Source of the DNA: Pseudothauera hydrothermalis
GTDB lineage: Bacteria > Pseudomonadota > Gammaproteobacteria > Burkholderiales > Rhodocyclaceae
NCBI RefSeq assembly: GCF_003345255.1
Contig: NZ_CP029331.1
Coordinates: forward strand, 248,001 to 312,000
DNA: 64,000 bases
Direction: 5' to 3'
Shown here: positions 48,966 through 58,050 of the stretch, piece after piece
How the letters are laid out: every line of letters starts with the position of its first letter
How positions within the stretch are numbered: the stretch's first letter is position 1
Notes under the pieces: generated by a model
Databases searched by the model: none
What the model saw: only the letters and a program-made list of their open reading frames with translations
Told to the model about the DNA's origin: nothing
Made by a program: the position numbers and the translations under genes

Positions 48966-49370
48966 ATGGACGGAGAAACCACAGAAAAACGGCGACGGCA
49001 GCGGTTTTTGGCCACCCGTCGCGGCGAGGTTTGCTTTTGGGTGCTGATCGCCGGTCAAAAGCTCGCGCTCAATGACTTGTCCCTGGAAGGCTTTGCCTAT
49101 CCGTGCACCACGCCGCCGGTGTCCGGGCAAAGCTTTGATTTTGTGCTGCTGCGACGCGGCGTGCCCGACGAGATCCGCGGGCAGGCCCAGGTGGTGAACT
49201 TTGTCCACAGTGCCGACGGTGGGCAGGCCGGCTGCCGCTTCATTCAGTTGGCTGCAGACGGTGCGGAGCGTCTGGAGGACTGGTTGATTGCCCATGTGCT
49301 GGCCAATGCTACGGTGCGCATCACCGAGCAGGATGCACGGACGATCGTTGCCGGCGGATCGTTGATCTGA
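48966..49370 (+). CDS. PilZ-domain protein, probable c-di-GMP receptor
   Basis: 134 residues from MDGETTEKRRRQRF; an earlier in-frame GTG overlaps dsbA. The PilZ ligand motifs are present: RRRQR near residue 9 and a D/N-x-S-x-x-G variant, NDLSLEG, near residue 39. Such proteins transmit c-di-GMP levels to motility, adhesion or secretion. Its stop lies in the loop of a strong inverted repeat. Confidence 0.8.
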   Translation: MDGETTEKRRRQRFLATRRGEVCFWVLIAGQKLALNDLSLEGFAYPCTTPPVSGQSFDFVLLRRGVPDEIRGQAQVVNFVHSADGGQAGCRFIQLAADGAERLEDWLIAHVLANATVRITEQDARTIVAGGSLI

Positions 49371-49387
49371 CCCGCCGGCAACGATCG
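49342..49387. terminator. 16-bp perfect inverted repeat between converging genes
   Basis: CGATCGTTGCCGGCGG (49342-49357) and its exact complement (49372-49387), with a 14-base loop that contains the PilZ stop codon. It lies between the converging PilZ and TRAP genes and could end transcription both ways, though neither strand has a T run. Confidence 0.6.
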
Positions 49388-49398
49388 CACGGCGCCGA

Positions 49399-52047
49399 TC
49401 AGGCCGGGCTGGCCGCGGGGGTGCGCGGCATGCGCCGTCGCTGCATCCAGATCACCAGCCCGAGCACCAGCAGGGCAGGAATAAAGACCCATTCCTTGGC
49501 GGGACGCTCGGCCGGCAGTTCCACAGCGGTCACTACAAAGCCGAATTCGATGCCCAAGCGCTCGGCTTGGGAGCCGAATTGCACACCGGATATTTGCAAG
49601 TCTTCGCCGATCGGCATCACGGTCAGGCCCGAAAAGGCCAGGCGTTGACGTCCGTTGAGCGGCTCGCCCTGGGCATTGGTGGCGGGGCCCAGCGGCAGCA
49701 GCACGCCCTTGGAGACGGCCTTGCCGTCGATGTTGGTGCCTTCGATCCAGATACGCAGCCGGTCATTGGCGCGCGCTTTTTCCGCCAGTTCGATCAGTCG
49801 TCCGCCGTGTACATCCTCATAAGGCGGGAAAATCATGTCCATGAAAAAGCCGGGACGGAACAGGCAGAAGGTCACCAGGATCAACAGCAACGCTTCATGG
49901 AAGCGGTTGCGGGTCAGGAACCAGCCTTGCGTGGCGGCGGCAAAGGTGAGGCTGGCGAGTATCGCACTGCCCACGGTCAGCGCCAGCTCCCACAGGTTGT
50001 CGATGCCGATCAACAGCAGCTGCGTGTTGAAGATGAACATGAAGGGCAGAATCGCGGTGCGGGCGCTGTAGCCGAAGGCGGTCAGACCGGTGCGGATCGG
50101 GTCGCTATTGGCGATGCCGGCGGCCGCATAGGACGCCAGGCCGACCGGCGGGGTGACATCGGCCATCAGCCCAAAATAGAACACGAACATATGCACCGCA
50201 ATGAGCGGCACCAGCAAGCCGGACTGCGCGCCCAGTTCCACTACCACCGGCGCCATCAGTGTGGACACCACGATGTAGTTGGCGGTGGTCGGCAAACCCA
50301 TGCCAAGGATCAGGCAGATCACCGCCACCATGATCAGCATCACCATCAGGTTGCCGCCGGAGATGATTTCCACCAGTTCGGTCATCACCAGCCCGACACC
50401 GGTCAGCGTGACCGTGCCGACGATGATGCCGGCGGTGGCGGTGGCAATCCCGATGGCGATCATGTTGCGCGCGCCGGTAGCCAGGCCGGTGATCAGATCC
50501 TGGAAGCCTTGGCGGGCGGCCGCGCCGTAGTGGCCGGTTTTGCGGAAGAAGGCAAATAGCGGCCGCTGGGTGACCAGGATGAAGATCAGGAACATGGTGG
50601 CCCAGAAGGCTGAGAGCGCCGGCGAGAGCTGCTCCACCATCAGGTTCCAGATCAGCGCCACCACCGGCAGCAGGAAGTGCAGGCCGGATTTCAGCGTGGG
50701 ACCGATCTCGGGCAGGTACTCCATCGGCTCCTTGGGGTCGTCCATGTGCAGTTCGGGATAGCGGGCGCTGTAGGCGATCAGGCCGACGTAGGCGAGGAAC
50801 ATCAAGCCGCCGATGATGACGAAGGAGGCCTCACCCGCGAGCGTCTTGATCCAGCCGAAGCCGAAGTAGACGATGGCAGCGAGAATGATCAGGCCGGAGA
50901 CCGTCATCGTGGTGCTCACCATCGTCCGCTGCCAGGGCAGCGGTTCGCGCCGCGGGATGCCCTGCAGGTTCATCTTCATCGCTTCCAGGTGCACGATGTA
51001 GAACAGCGCGATGTAGGAAATCAGCGCCGGCAGGATGGCGTGTTTGAGCACCTGCACATAGGAGATGCCGACATATTCGACCATCAGGAAGGCCGCCGCG
51101 CCCATGACTGGCGGCATCAGTTGGCCGTTGACCGACGAGGCTACTTCCACCGCCGCCGCTTTGTCCGGGCGGTAGCCGACGCGCTTGATCAGCGGGATGG
51201 TGAAGGTGCCGGTGGTGACCACGTTGGCGATCGATGAGCCGGAGATCAGCCCGGTGGAGGCCGAGGCCACCACCGCCGCCTTGGCCGGGCCGCCGCGCAA
51301 GTGGCCAAGCAAGGCGATGGCCGATTTGATGAAGTAATTGCCCGCACCCGCAGTCTCGAGCAGGGCACCAAAGAGCACGAACAGGAAGATGAAACCGGCC
51401 GACACGCCCAGCGCCACGCCGAACACCCCTTCGGTGGACAGCCACAGATGGCTCATGCCTTTGGCCAGTGAAGCGCCGCGGTGGGCGATGATCTCGGGCA
51501 TGTATGGCCCGAAGAAAATGTAGATCAGGAACGCTGCGGCGAGGATCACCATCGGCAGGCCCAGGGCGCGGTGGGCCGCTTCCAGCAACAGTGCCAGGCC
51601 GCATACGGCCACTGCCAGATCGAGCGTGGTCGGCAAACCCGGCCGGTTGGCCAATTCGGAATAAAACAGGAAGAGATAGCCGGTACAGAAGGCGGCAGCA
51701 AGCGCCAGTAGCCAGTCGAGCAGGGGCACGTAATGGCGCGGCGAGGACTTCATGGCCGGGTAAGCGGCAAAGGCCAGAAACACCGCAAAGGCCAGATGGA
51801 TGGCACGCGACTCGGTATCGTTGAGGATGAAAACGCCGAGCGAAAACGGCAGCGGCGAGGCGATCCACAACTGGAACAATGACCAGACGATGGCTGCCGC
51901 AAGCAGGAATTTGGCTGCCAGCCCGGTCGGCTGACGTCCGCCGGTATCGGCTTCGGCGACGATGCGCTTGAGCTCTTCGTCGCTCAGTTCATGGTGTGGG
52001 GAAGGGGTTTTGTTTCGATCGATGGAGCCAGAGTCAGAGCGGGCCAT
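49399..52047 (-). CDS. TRAP transporter fused permease (4TM + 12TM) with C-terminal DUF3394-like domain
   Basis: 882 residues from MARSDSGSIDRNKT with GGGAGGTG upstream. After an N-terminal cytoplasmic part come small-subunit (DctQ-like) helices fused to the large DctM-like transport unit (SASTGLISGSSIANVVTTGTFTIPLIKRVGY, LMPPVMGAAAFLMVEY, MGLPTTANYIVVSTLMAP, ADVTPPVGLASYAAAG). The last 130 residues form a periplasmic-like domain (LQISGVQFGSQAERLGIEFG) and a final helix. The layout is that of TAXI-type TRAP systems, driven by an ion gradient. The substrate is unknown. Confidence 0.93.
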   Translation of the reverse strand: MARSDSGSIDRNKTPSPHHELSDEELKRIVAEADTGGRQPTGLAAKFLLAAAIVWSLFQLWIASPLPFSLGVFILNDTESRAIHLAFAVFLAFAAYPAMKSSPRHYVPLLDWLLALAAAFCTGYLFLFYSELANRPGLPTTLDLAVAVCGLALLLEAAHRALGLPMVILAAAFLIYIFFGPYMPEIIAHRGASLAKGMSHLWLSTEGVFGVALGVSAGFIFLFVLFGALLETAGAGNYFIKSAIALLGHLRGGPAKAAVVASASTGLISGSSIANVVTTGTFTIPLIKRVGYRPDKAAAVEVASSVNGQLMPPVMGAAAFLMVEYVGISYVQVLKHAILPALISYIALFYIVHLEAMKMNLQGIPRREPLPWQRTMVSTTMTVSGLIILAAIVYFGFGWIKTLAGEASFVIIGGLMFLAYVGLIAYSARYPELHMDDPKEPMEYLPEIGPTLKSGLHFLLPVVALIWNLMVEQLSPALSAFWATMFLIFILVTQRPLFAFFRKTGHYGAAARQGFQDLITGLATGARNMIAIGIATATAGIIVGTVTLTGVGLVMTELVEIISGGNLMVMLIMVAVICLILGMGLPTTANYIVVSTLMAPVVVELGAQSGLLVPLIAVHMFVFYFGLMADVTPPVGLASYAAAGIANSDPIRTGLTAFGYSARTAILPFMFIFNTQLLLIGIDNLWELALTVGSAILASLTFAAATQGWFLTRNRFHEALLLILVTFCLFRPGFFMDMIFPPYEDVHGGRLIELAEKARANDRLRIWIEGTNIDGKAVSKGVLLPLGPATNAQGEPLNGRQRLAFSGLTVMPIGEDLQISGVQFGSQAERLGIEFGFVVTAVELPAERPAKEWVFIPALLVLGLVIWMQRRRMPRTPAASPA

Positions 52048-52130
52048 GCACCGCACCTCCCGGTTGTAACGCAAAACGAATAATTCGCGGCCTGGCTTTT
52101 GGCCAGTTGCCGCGCAGGCGTGCCAGAATG

Positions 52131-52159
52131 CACCGGGGCGGCTCCTGGCCGCCCCGGTG
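52131..52159 (-). other. Perfect GC hairpin between TAXI binding protein and permease
   Basis: CACCGGGGCGGC (52131-52142) and GCCGCCCCGGTG (52148-52159) form a 12-bp perfect stem with a 5-base loop. On the coding strand it comes just after the binding-protein stop and has no T run, like the hairpin at 23062-23085. Confidence 0.6.
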
Positions 52160-52173
52160 GGTGAGGGAAAGGC

Positions 52174-53145
52174 TTACATCCAGCCCTTTTCTTTGTAGTA
52201 CTTCACCGCGCCATCATGCAGCGGGGCGGACAGACCGTTCTTGATCATCTCCTCGGCCTTGAGGTTGGCAAAGGCCGGATGCAGGCGCTTGAATTCATCG
52301 AAATTCTCGAACACCGCCTTGACCATGGTATAGACCACATCGCTGGGCACCTTGGTCGAGGTGACGAAGGTGGCCAGCACGCCGTAGGTGGTGGTCGGTT
52401 CCGGGTTGTTGGCATAGAGCCCGCCCGGGATGGTGGCCACCGCGTAGTACGGGCGTTCGGCTATCAGTTTTTCCACGGCCGGGCCGGTCAGCGACACCAG
52501 CTTGGCGCCGCAGGTGGTGGTCGGGTCCTGGATGTTGGCCGAGGGGTGGCCGACGCCGTAGAAGAAGCCGTCGATCTTGTTGTCGCACAGCGCCGCGCCG
52601 TGTTCGTCGGCCTTCAACTCGGAAGCCAGGGAGAAGTCCGAGAGTTTCCAACCCATGGCGTTGAGCAGCTCCTCCATCGAGGCGCGGGTGCCGGAGCCCG
52701 GGTTGCCGACGTTGAAGCGCTTGCCCTTCAGATCGTCGAAGGTCTTGATGTTCGCCTCTTTGCGGGTGAGCACGGTAAATGGCTCGGGATGGATGGAGAA
52801 CACCGCACGCAAGTCTTTGTTGGGGCCTGCGTCCTTGAAGCTGCTGGTGCCGTTGTAGGCATGGTATTGCCAGTCGGATTGAGCCACGCCAAAGTCCAGC
52901 TCCCCGGCACGGATGGTGTTCAGGTTATAGACCGAGCCGCCGGTGCTTTCCACCGAGCAGCGGATGCCATGCTGGGCGCGGTCTTTGTTGATCAGCCGGC
53001 AAATCGCGCCACCGGCGGCGTAATACACGCCGGTGACCCCGCCGGTGCCGATGGTGACGAACTTCTGCTGGGCCTGGGCCGGGGCGGTGCCCAGGGCGCC
53101 GACAAGCGCGAATGCGGCGGCCAGTGCGGTGAGCTTCTTCTTCAT
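52174..53145 (-). CDS. TAXI-family TRAP solute-binding protein
   Basis: 323 residues from [15 protein letters not shown] with ribosome site AGGAGGAAAG. A signal peptide (cut after AQA, about residue 25) precedes the TAXI fold: [68 protein letters not shown]. It delivers solute to the fused permease encoded next. Some TAXI systems carry glutamate or dicarboxylates; nothing here fixes the ligand. Confidence 0.94.
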   Translation of the reverse strand: MKKKLTALAAAFALVGALGTAPAQAQQKFVTIGTGGVTGVYYAAGGAICRLINKDRAQHGIRCSVESTGGSVYNLNTIRAGELDFGVAQSDWQYHAYNGTSSFKDAGPNKDLRAVFSIHPEPFTVLTRKEANIKTFDDLKGKRFNVGNPGSGTRASMEELLNAMGWKLSDFSLASELKADEHGAALCDNKIDGFFYGVGHPSANIQDPTTTCGAKLVSLTGPAVEKLIAERPYYAVATIPGGLYANNPEPTTTYGVLATFVTSTKVPSDVVYTMVKAVFENFDEFKRLHPAFANLKAEEMIKNGLSAPLHDGAVKYYKEKGWM

Positions 53146-53292
53146 GCTTTCCTCCTGATGATGTGTCATCACACGATTGGACGATCCCGTTCGGTGCGGG
53201 CTCTTTTGGAGCCCGCCCCCACTGGCGGGGGACGGAAAGTGGTTCAGCTTGGCATGCCAGCTCCCCAGCTGTCAGCTAGGGATTGCCCGAAG

Positions 53293-54630
53293 TTATCGGT
53301 CTGTGCCGTGTGGCGCAAGTGTATTCGTCACCCGCCACGGGCGCCGGGCGCCCTGCGGACCGGCAGCGGGAAGCGCGAACTCGTCGTCCGGCACCGCCGG
53401 TGTGCGCCCGCCGATGCGATCGGCGATGATGCGGGCGCTGCCGCAGGCCAGGGTGAAGCCCAGTGCGCCGTGTCCGACGTTGAGCCACAACCCCGGCACC
53501 CCGCTGGCGCCGAGGATGGGACGGCCGGTCGGTGTGGCCGGGCGCAGGCCGGCCCAGGGCTGGATATGCGCCAAATCGACGCCGGCGCCGAAGGTCTGAC
53601 GGGTTTCGCGCACCAAGGTGGCGATCCGCTCAGCGGACAGATTGTCATCGTAACCGACGATGTCGGCCATGCCGGCTACCCGCAGTTGCTCGCCCAGGCG
53701 CGCATAGACGATTTTGCGCTGAAAGTCGGTCACGCTCAGGGTCGGCACCGCCGCGGGGTCGCGTACCGGCGCGCTGATGCTGTAGCCCTTGAGCGGGTAG
53801 ATCGGCAGATCGATGCCGCAGCCTGCGGCCAGTGCGCGCGCGCCGACGCCGTTGGTTAGCACACAGGCCGAAGCGGGCAGTTCCGCCGCGTGGCCTTCCG
53901 GGGTGCGTAAGCTCAAAGCGGCCAGTGTGCCGTCTCGTAACACCAGCTCCTCCACCGCGTGGCCGAGCATCAGTTGGGCGGGGTTGTCGCCCTGTTGCAG
54001 GCGCTCGGCCAGCGCCAGGCAGAGCTTGTGGCAGTCGCCGGCTTCTTCGCTGCGGGTGAGGATGCCGCCGACGATTTGTTCGCGCACACCGGCAAGTGCC
54101 GGCTCGGCATCCACGCAGCCGGCGGCATCCAGCGCTGTCTGTTCGCTGGCCAACTCCGGCTGGCTGGCAAGTAGCGCACGCGCCGAAGCGAAGCTTTTGG
54201 CATCGCGATAGACCACCAGCTTGCCGTTGCGCCGGTAGTCGAAGGCCAGACCGTGGCGCTCGACCAGATCGTGAACCAGGCGCTGGCTATAGAGCGCCAG
54301 CGGCAGCAGCGCAGCCACCGAGCGCAGTTTGTCGTGGGCATTGCAGGCGCGCAGGAAATCGGCGATCCAGCGCCATTGGGCGGGGTCGAAGCGCGGCAAA
54401 AACCGCACCGGGGCGTCGCGACTGAGCATCCAGGCGGGAATCTTGGCCAGGACGTCCGGATCGGCCAACGGCGCGATGTAGCGGTAACTCAACTGCCCGC
54501 CATTGCCTTGGCTGGTGCCGCTGCCCACCACCGGGGCGCGTTCGATCACGGTGACGCGATGACCGTCTTCGCGCAAAGCCCAGGCGGTGGTAAGCCCGAC
54601 GATGCCGGCGCCGATGACCACGATGTCCAT
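53293..54630 (-). CDS. D-amino acid dehydrogenase (DadA-like flavoprotein)
   Basis: 445 residues from MDIVVIGAGIVGLTTAWALREDGHRVTVIER, the FAD-binding motif of the DAO family. The body has TSQGNGGQLSYRYIAPLADPDV, PLKGYSISAPV and IQPWAGLRPATPTGRPILG, as in DadA. It oxidises D-amino acids at the membrane, passing electrons to quinone. It is divergent from a LysR gene that probably controls it, with 104 bases between the starts. Confidence 0.87.
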   Translation of the reverse strand: MDIVVIGAGIVGLTTAWALREDGHRVTVIERAPVVGSGTSQGNGGQLSYRYIAPLADPDVLAKIPAWMLSRDAPVRFLPRFDPAQWRWIADFLRACNAHDKLRSVAALLPLALYSQRLVHDLVERHGLAFDYRRNGKLVVYRDAKSFASARALLASQPELASEQTALDAAGCVDAEPALAGVREQIVGGILTRSEEAGDCHKLCLALAERLQQGDNPAQLMLGHAVEELVLRDGTLAALSLRTPEGHAAELPASACVLTNGVGARALAAGCGIDLPIYPLKGYSISAPVRDPAAVPTLSVTDFQRKIVYARLGEQLRVAGMADIVGYDDNLSAERIATLVRETRQTFGAGVDLAHIQPWAGLRPATPTGRPILGASGVPGLWLNVGHGALGFTLACGSARIIADRIGGRTPAVPDDEFALPAAGPQGARRPWRVTNTLAPHGTDR

Positions 54631-54734
54631 GACGATGTTCCTGCTGACTGAATAACTGCAAACGATAGCCGTTGCGCAAGATACCAATCATGCAGATCAT
54701 GGGCATGGGTATGTTTGAAAGACATTGGATTGCC

Positions 54735-55685
54735 ATGCGTCTGCGTCAGATCGAAGTCTTCCGCGCGGTCATGCTGACCGGTTCGGGCAGCGCGGCCGCC
54801 CGCTTGCTGGGCGTGTCCCAGCCGGTGGTATCGAGGGTGTTGAGCCATGCCGAGCTCGGCCTGGGTTTTGCGCTGTTCGAGCGCCGCCACGGGCGGCTGG
54901 TGCCCACGCCCGAGGCCCGCGCACTGTTTGCCCAGGTGCAGCGCGCCTGGGGCGAGATCGAGCGCATCGAGGCGCTAGCGGCCAATCTCAGGCGCGGAGC
55001 CAGCGGCCTGCTGCGCGTGGCGGCGACGCCTTCACTGGCTACCGCCTTGCTGCCCGAGGCGCTGGCAGCGATGCGTGCCGCCCATCCCGGAGTGGTTTGC
55101 GATTTGTGGGCCAGCCACACGCGCGAAATCGAGGCGCATTTGCTGGCATGGGAGGTCGACGCCGGGTTTGCCATCGAACCGCCCGAGCAGGCAGCGGTGG
55201 CACTCACACCCTTGTGTCAGGGCGAGATGGTGCTGGCCGCCCCGCGCGAGTGGACGGCCGGCGTGCTGCGCCTTGGGGAGCGCGCCTGGCTCGCCGGGCG
55301 GCCGTTCATCGCGCTGGCCGAGGCTACATCGCTGGGCGAGCGCCTGTCGGCCCGGCTGTCGGCGGCCGAATGGTCGCCCGCTCAGGTTCTGCGGGTACAA
55401 ACTTATGCGCTGGCTGGCACCCTGGTCGAACGCGGCCTGGGTTACGCCTTTTTGGACAGTTTCACCGCCGCTACGCTGACACCGGCGCGGGTGGTGCTGC
55501 TGCGCACCGATCCGCCGATCGGCTTCAGCCTGAGCAGGATGAGCTCGGTCGGCGCCGCCCCATCGGTGCTGCTGGGCCGGCTATGCGACTGTCTGGTGCA
55601 GGCAGCAGCGCTGTCGGCCAGCCGCTTAAAGGCGCGGCTGGCCAGCGAGGCGCTGAATTTGCGCGCTGTCGGTGGGGAAGGTTGA
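54735..55685 (+). CDS. LysR-family transcriptional regulator
   Basis: 316 residues from MRLRQIEVFRAVMLTGSGSAAARLLGVSQPVVSRVLSHAE, the N-terminal helix-turn-helix, followed by two Rossmann-like effector-binding halves. In-frame ATGs upstream (54672, 54690) would add weakly supported residues. Its divergent position suggests control of the dadA-like gene, with an amino acid as effector; inferred. Confidence 0.9.
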   Translation: MRLRQIEVFRAVMLTGSGSAAARLLGVSQPVVSRVLSHAELGLGFALFERRHGRLVPTPEARALFAQVQRAWGEIERIEALAANLRRGASGLLRVAATPSLATALLPEALAAMRAAHPGVVCDLWASHTREIEAHLLAWEVDAGFAIEPPEQAAVALTPLCQGEMVLAAPREWTAGVLRLGERAWLAGRPFIALAEATSLGERLSARLSAAEWSPAQVLRVQTYALAGTLVERGLGYAFLDSFTAATLTPARVVLLRTDPPIGFSLSRMSSVGAAPSVLLGRLCDCLVQAAALSASRLKARLASEALNLRAVGGEG

Positions 55686-55768
55686 ACGTGTCGACGGCCG
55701 GCGCTGTCCTGCCGCAAACCTGGCTGCTTACAATTCCGCCTGCAACCCACTTCAGCATTTTTGCCGCC

Positions 55769-56596
55769 ATGACGGAACCGGTCGATGAATTCACCGATGC
55801 GCTCGGCACCGTGCATCGCCCCGCCAAGGGCGAGGTACGCATCGTCTCACTGGTGCCGTCGTTGACCGAGTTGATCTGCGATCTGGGGCTGGCTGCGCAC
55901 CTTGTCGGACGCACCGGCTTTTGCATTCATCCGCGTCAGACGCTGCGCACGGTGTCCAAGGTGGGCGGCACCAAGGATGTGAAAATCGACCGTGTGCGCG
56001 CGCTCGCGCCGACGCATTTGATTGTCAATATCGACGAGAATCGGCGTGAAACGGTGGAGGCACTGGCGGCCTTCGTCCCGCATGTGATCGTCACCCACCC
56101 GTGCACCCCACAAGACAATTTTGCGCTCTACCGGCTGTTTGGCGCAGTGTTCGACCGTCGCGCCGAAGCCGAGCGCTTGTCCGCCGAATTGGCTGCGGCC
56201 TTGGCTGCGGCCCACAGCGTGGCCGCCGGCCTGCCGCCGGAGCAGGTGATCTATCTGATCTGGCGCGAGCCGTGGATGGGCGTGGCGCGCGACACCTACA
56301 TTGCCGCCACCCTGGCCGCGGTGGGCTGGCTCACCCTGCCGGCGGCAAGTCAGGTGCGTTATCCGCAGATCGACTGGCAGGCGCCAGGTATGCAGGCGGC
56401 CGTGCGGGTGTTCGCGTCCACCGAACCCTATCGCTTCGGCGAGCGCCATCTGGCTGAAATCCGCGCCCTGTCCGGCGGTCTGCCGGTCAGCCTGATCGAC
56501 GGCGAAATGACCTCCTGGTACGGTAGCCGGGCGGTGGCCGGGCTGCGCTATCTGAGTGCCCTGCGGCGGACCTTGTCTGCAGGTCCAAGGCCGTGA
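55769..56596 (+). CDS. BtuF-like cobalamin/metal-binding protein without signal peptide
   Basis: 275 residues from MTEPVDEFTDALGTVHRPAKGEVRIVSLVPSLTELICDLGLAAHLVGRTGFC. The class III periplasmic-binding fold (a long backbone helix joining two lobes) is recognisable and the family includes BtuF. No signal peptide is seen, and no permease or ATPase lies beside it, so a classical uptake role is doubtful; a cytoplasmic corrinoid or metal carrier is possible. A TACAAT at 55729-55734 may be its -10. Confidence 0.75.
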   Translation: MTEPVDEFTDALGTVHRPAKGEVRIVSLVPSLTELICDLGLAAHLVGRTGFCIHPRQTLRTVSKVGGTKDVKIDRVRALAPTHLIVNIDENRRETVEALAAFVPHVIVTHPCTPQDNFALYRLFGAVFDRRAEAERLSAELAAALAAAHSVAAGLPPEQVIYLIWREPWMGVARDTYIAATLAAVGWLTLPAASQVRYPQIDWQAPGMQAAVRVFASTEPYRFGERHLAEIRALSGGLPVSLIDGEMTSWYGSRAVAGLRYLSALRRTLSAGPRP

Positions 56597-56625
56597 GCCG
56601 CCTGAGACCTGCGGGTCGCAGGCGC

Positions 56626-57855
56626 TTACAGCCGGCCGCGGAAGGGGCGCACCATCACCTTGTCGCCGGCTGCCACCGCGCCTTGTGCTTCGTCGAGCAC
56701 GATGAAGCAGTTGGCTTCGGACATCGAGCGCAGCACACCCGAACCCTGAGCGCCGGCTAAGCGCACCTGGCCGCCTTCGAGAATCGCGCGCACGAACTCA
56801 CGCCGGCCGGGCTTCTTTTGGATCGGGTCGCGGCATACCGCCTCGAATAGCGGCAACTCGGGCAAAGGCGCCACGCCCATCAGTTTTTGCAGCGCGTCCT
56901 GCACGAACTCCAGGAAGGTCACCATCACCGCGACCGGATTGCCGGGCAGGCCAAAGAGCCAGGCCGACCCGATCCGCCCGAAAGCCATCGGCCGGCCGGG
57001 CTTGATCTCGAGCTTCCAGAAACTGACCTCGCCCAGCCGGCCTGTGATTTCGCGGATGAAATCGGCCTCGCCCACCGACACCCCACCGCTGGTCAGGATC
57101 ACATCGGCACAGGCCGCGGCCTCGGTAAATGCGGCTTCGACCGCGTCGGGGGTGTCGCGCACCACCCCCATGTCGATCAGCTCGCAACCGAGCTGGCTCA
57201 ACAGGCCAAAGAGCGTGTAACGGTTGCTGTCGTAGATCTGGCCGGGCGCCAGCGGCTGGCCGATGCTGGCGATCTCGTCCCCGGTGGAGAAGAACGCCAC
57301 CCGCAGCCGGCGCACCACCGCGACTTCGGCAATGCCCAGTGAGGCGATCAGGCCCAGTTCGGCCGGGCCGATGCGTTTGCCGGCGGGAATCGCCGGCCGG
57401 CCGGCGGCCAGATCCTCGCCGGCGCGGCGCAGGTTCTGGCCGGCACGCTGGCCGGGCGGCACCACCACCTGTGCGCCCTCGACGCGGACCTCCTCTTGCA
57501 CCACGACGGTGTCGGCGCCATGCGGCATGACTGCCCCGGTCATGATCCGCACCGCCTGCCCCGGCCCGACCAGCCCGGAAAACGCCTTGCCGGCGAACGC
57601 GGTGCCGACCACCTCGAGCCGGGTCTCGGCATCCGGCGCGAGATCGGCCGCGCGTACCGCGTAGCCGTCCATCGCCGAATTGTCATGGGCCGGCACATCG
57701 AAGGGGGCGATCACCGCCTCGGCCAGCACCCGGTTGAGCGCGGCCCGTATTGCGACCCGCTCGACACCGCGAATCGGCGTCAGTGCATCGAGCATGGCGT
57801 GACGCGCCTCTTCGGCGCGCAGGGTATGACGGGGGGGCGTGGTGGGTTTGCTCAT
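56626..57855 (-). CDS. moeA: MoeA-type molybdopterin molybdenum/tungsten transferase
   Basis: 409 residues from MSKPTTPPRHTLRAEEARHAMLDAL. Family motifs: DVPAHDNSAMDGYAVR, RIMTGAVMPHGADTVVVQEE, FSTGDEI, SGGVSVGEADFIRE and GLPGNPVAVMVTFLEFV. MoeA inserts molybdate or tungstate into adenylated molybdopterin. Placed divergent to the tungsten oxidoreductase operon and its tungstate transporter, it is probably the tungsten-specific MoeA paralogue; that choice of metal is inferred. Confidence 0.9.
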   Translation of the reverse strand: MSKPTTPPRHTLRAEEARHAMLDALTPIRGVERVAIRAALNRVLAEAVIAPFDVPAHDNSAMDGYAVRAADLAPDAETRLEVVGTAFAGKAFSGLVGPGQAVRIMTGAVMPHGADTVVVQEEVRVEGAQVVVPPGQRAGQNLRRAGEDLAAGRPAIPAGKRIGPAELGLIASLGIAEVAVVRRLRVAFFSTGDEIASIGQPLAPGQIYDSNRYTLFGLLSQLGCELIDMGVVRDTPDAVEAAFTEAAACADVILTSGGVSVGEADFIREITGRLGEVSFWKLEIKPGRPMAFGRIGSAWLFGLPGNPVAVMVTFLEFVQDALQKLMGVAPLPELPLFEAVCRDPIQKKPGRREFVRAILEGGQVRLAGAQGSGVLRSMSEANCFIVLDEAQGAVAAGDKVMVRPFRGRL

Positions 57856-57892
57856 CGTTCTGGTGCTCTTAGGATCGGCTGCTATGCGGCAC

Positions 57893-57935
57893 TGCGCATT
57901 GACTTCACGGCCACTGAGGTCAAGCATGCGCATTG
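57893..57935. promoter_or_regulatory. Operator-like repeats between moeA and the aldehyde oxidoreductase operon
   Basis: Two direct copies of TGCGCATTG (57893-57901 and 57927-57935) flank an imperfect inverted repeat, TTGACTTCA (57899-57907) and TGAGGTCAA (57915-57923). The half-sites differ from perfect symmetry at one position. They sit in the 195-base divergent region and probably bind a regulator of both directions. On the minus strand a TACAAT (57937-57932) may be the moeA -10. A strong AAGGAGGT ribosome site at 58035-58042 serves the next gene. Confidence 0.5.
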
Positions 57936-58050
57936 TATGCCGACCCGGCAACACAACACATCACACAGGTCGGTCATCGCCAGGATGCACAAAAGATCCG
58001 CACAGGGCGGTGCATTCGTTCATGTCTGCCAGCCAAGGAGGTTACGGTCC

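Noticed and set aside
54725..55768. Long N-terminal extension of the BtuF-like gene through the LysR gene
   Set aside because: The extension overlaps a convincing LysR coding region in another frame and has no homology; the start at 55769 begins the family-like part.
57856..58050. Possible molybdenum/tungsten cofactor riboswitch before the AOR operon
   Set aside because: I could pair only short arms (ATGCAC/GTGCAT and the repeats noted), without the conserved core expected for that RNA class.
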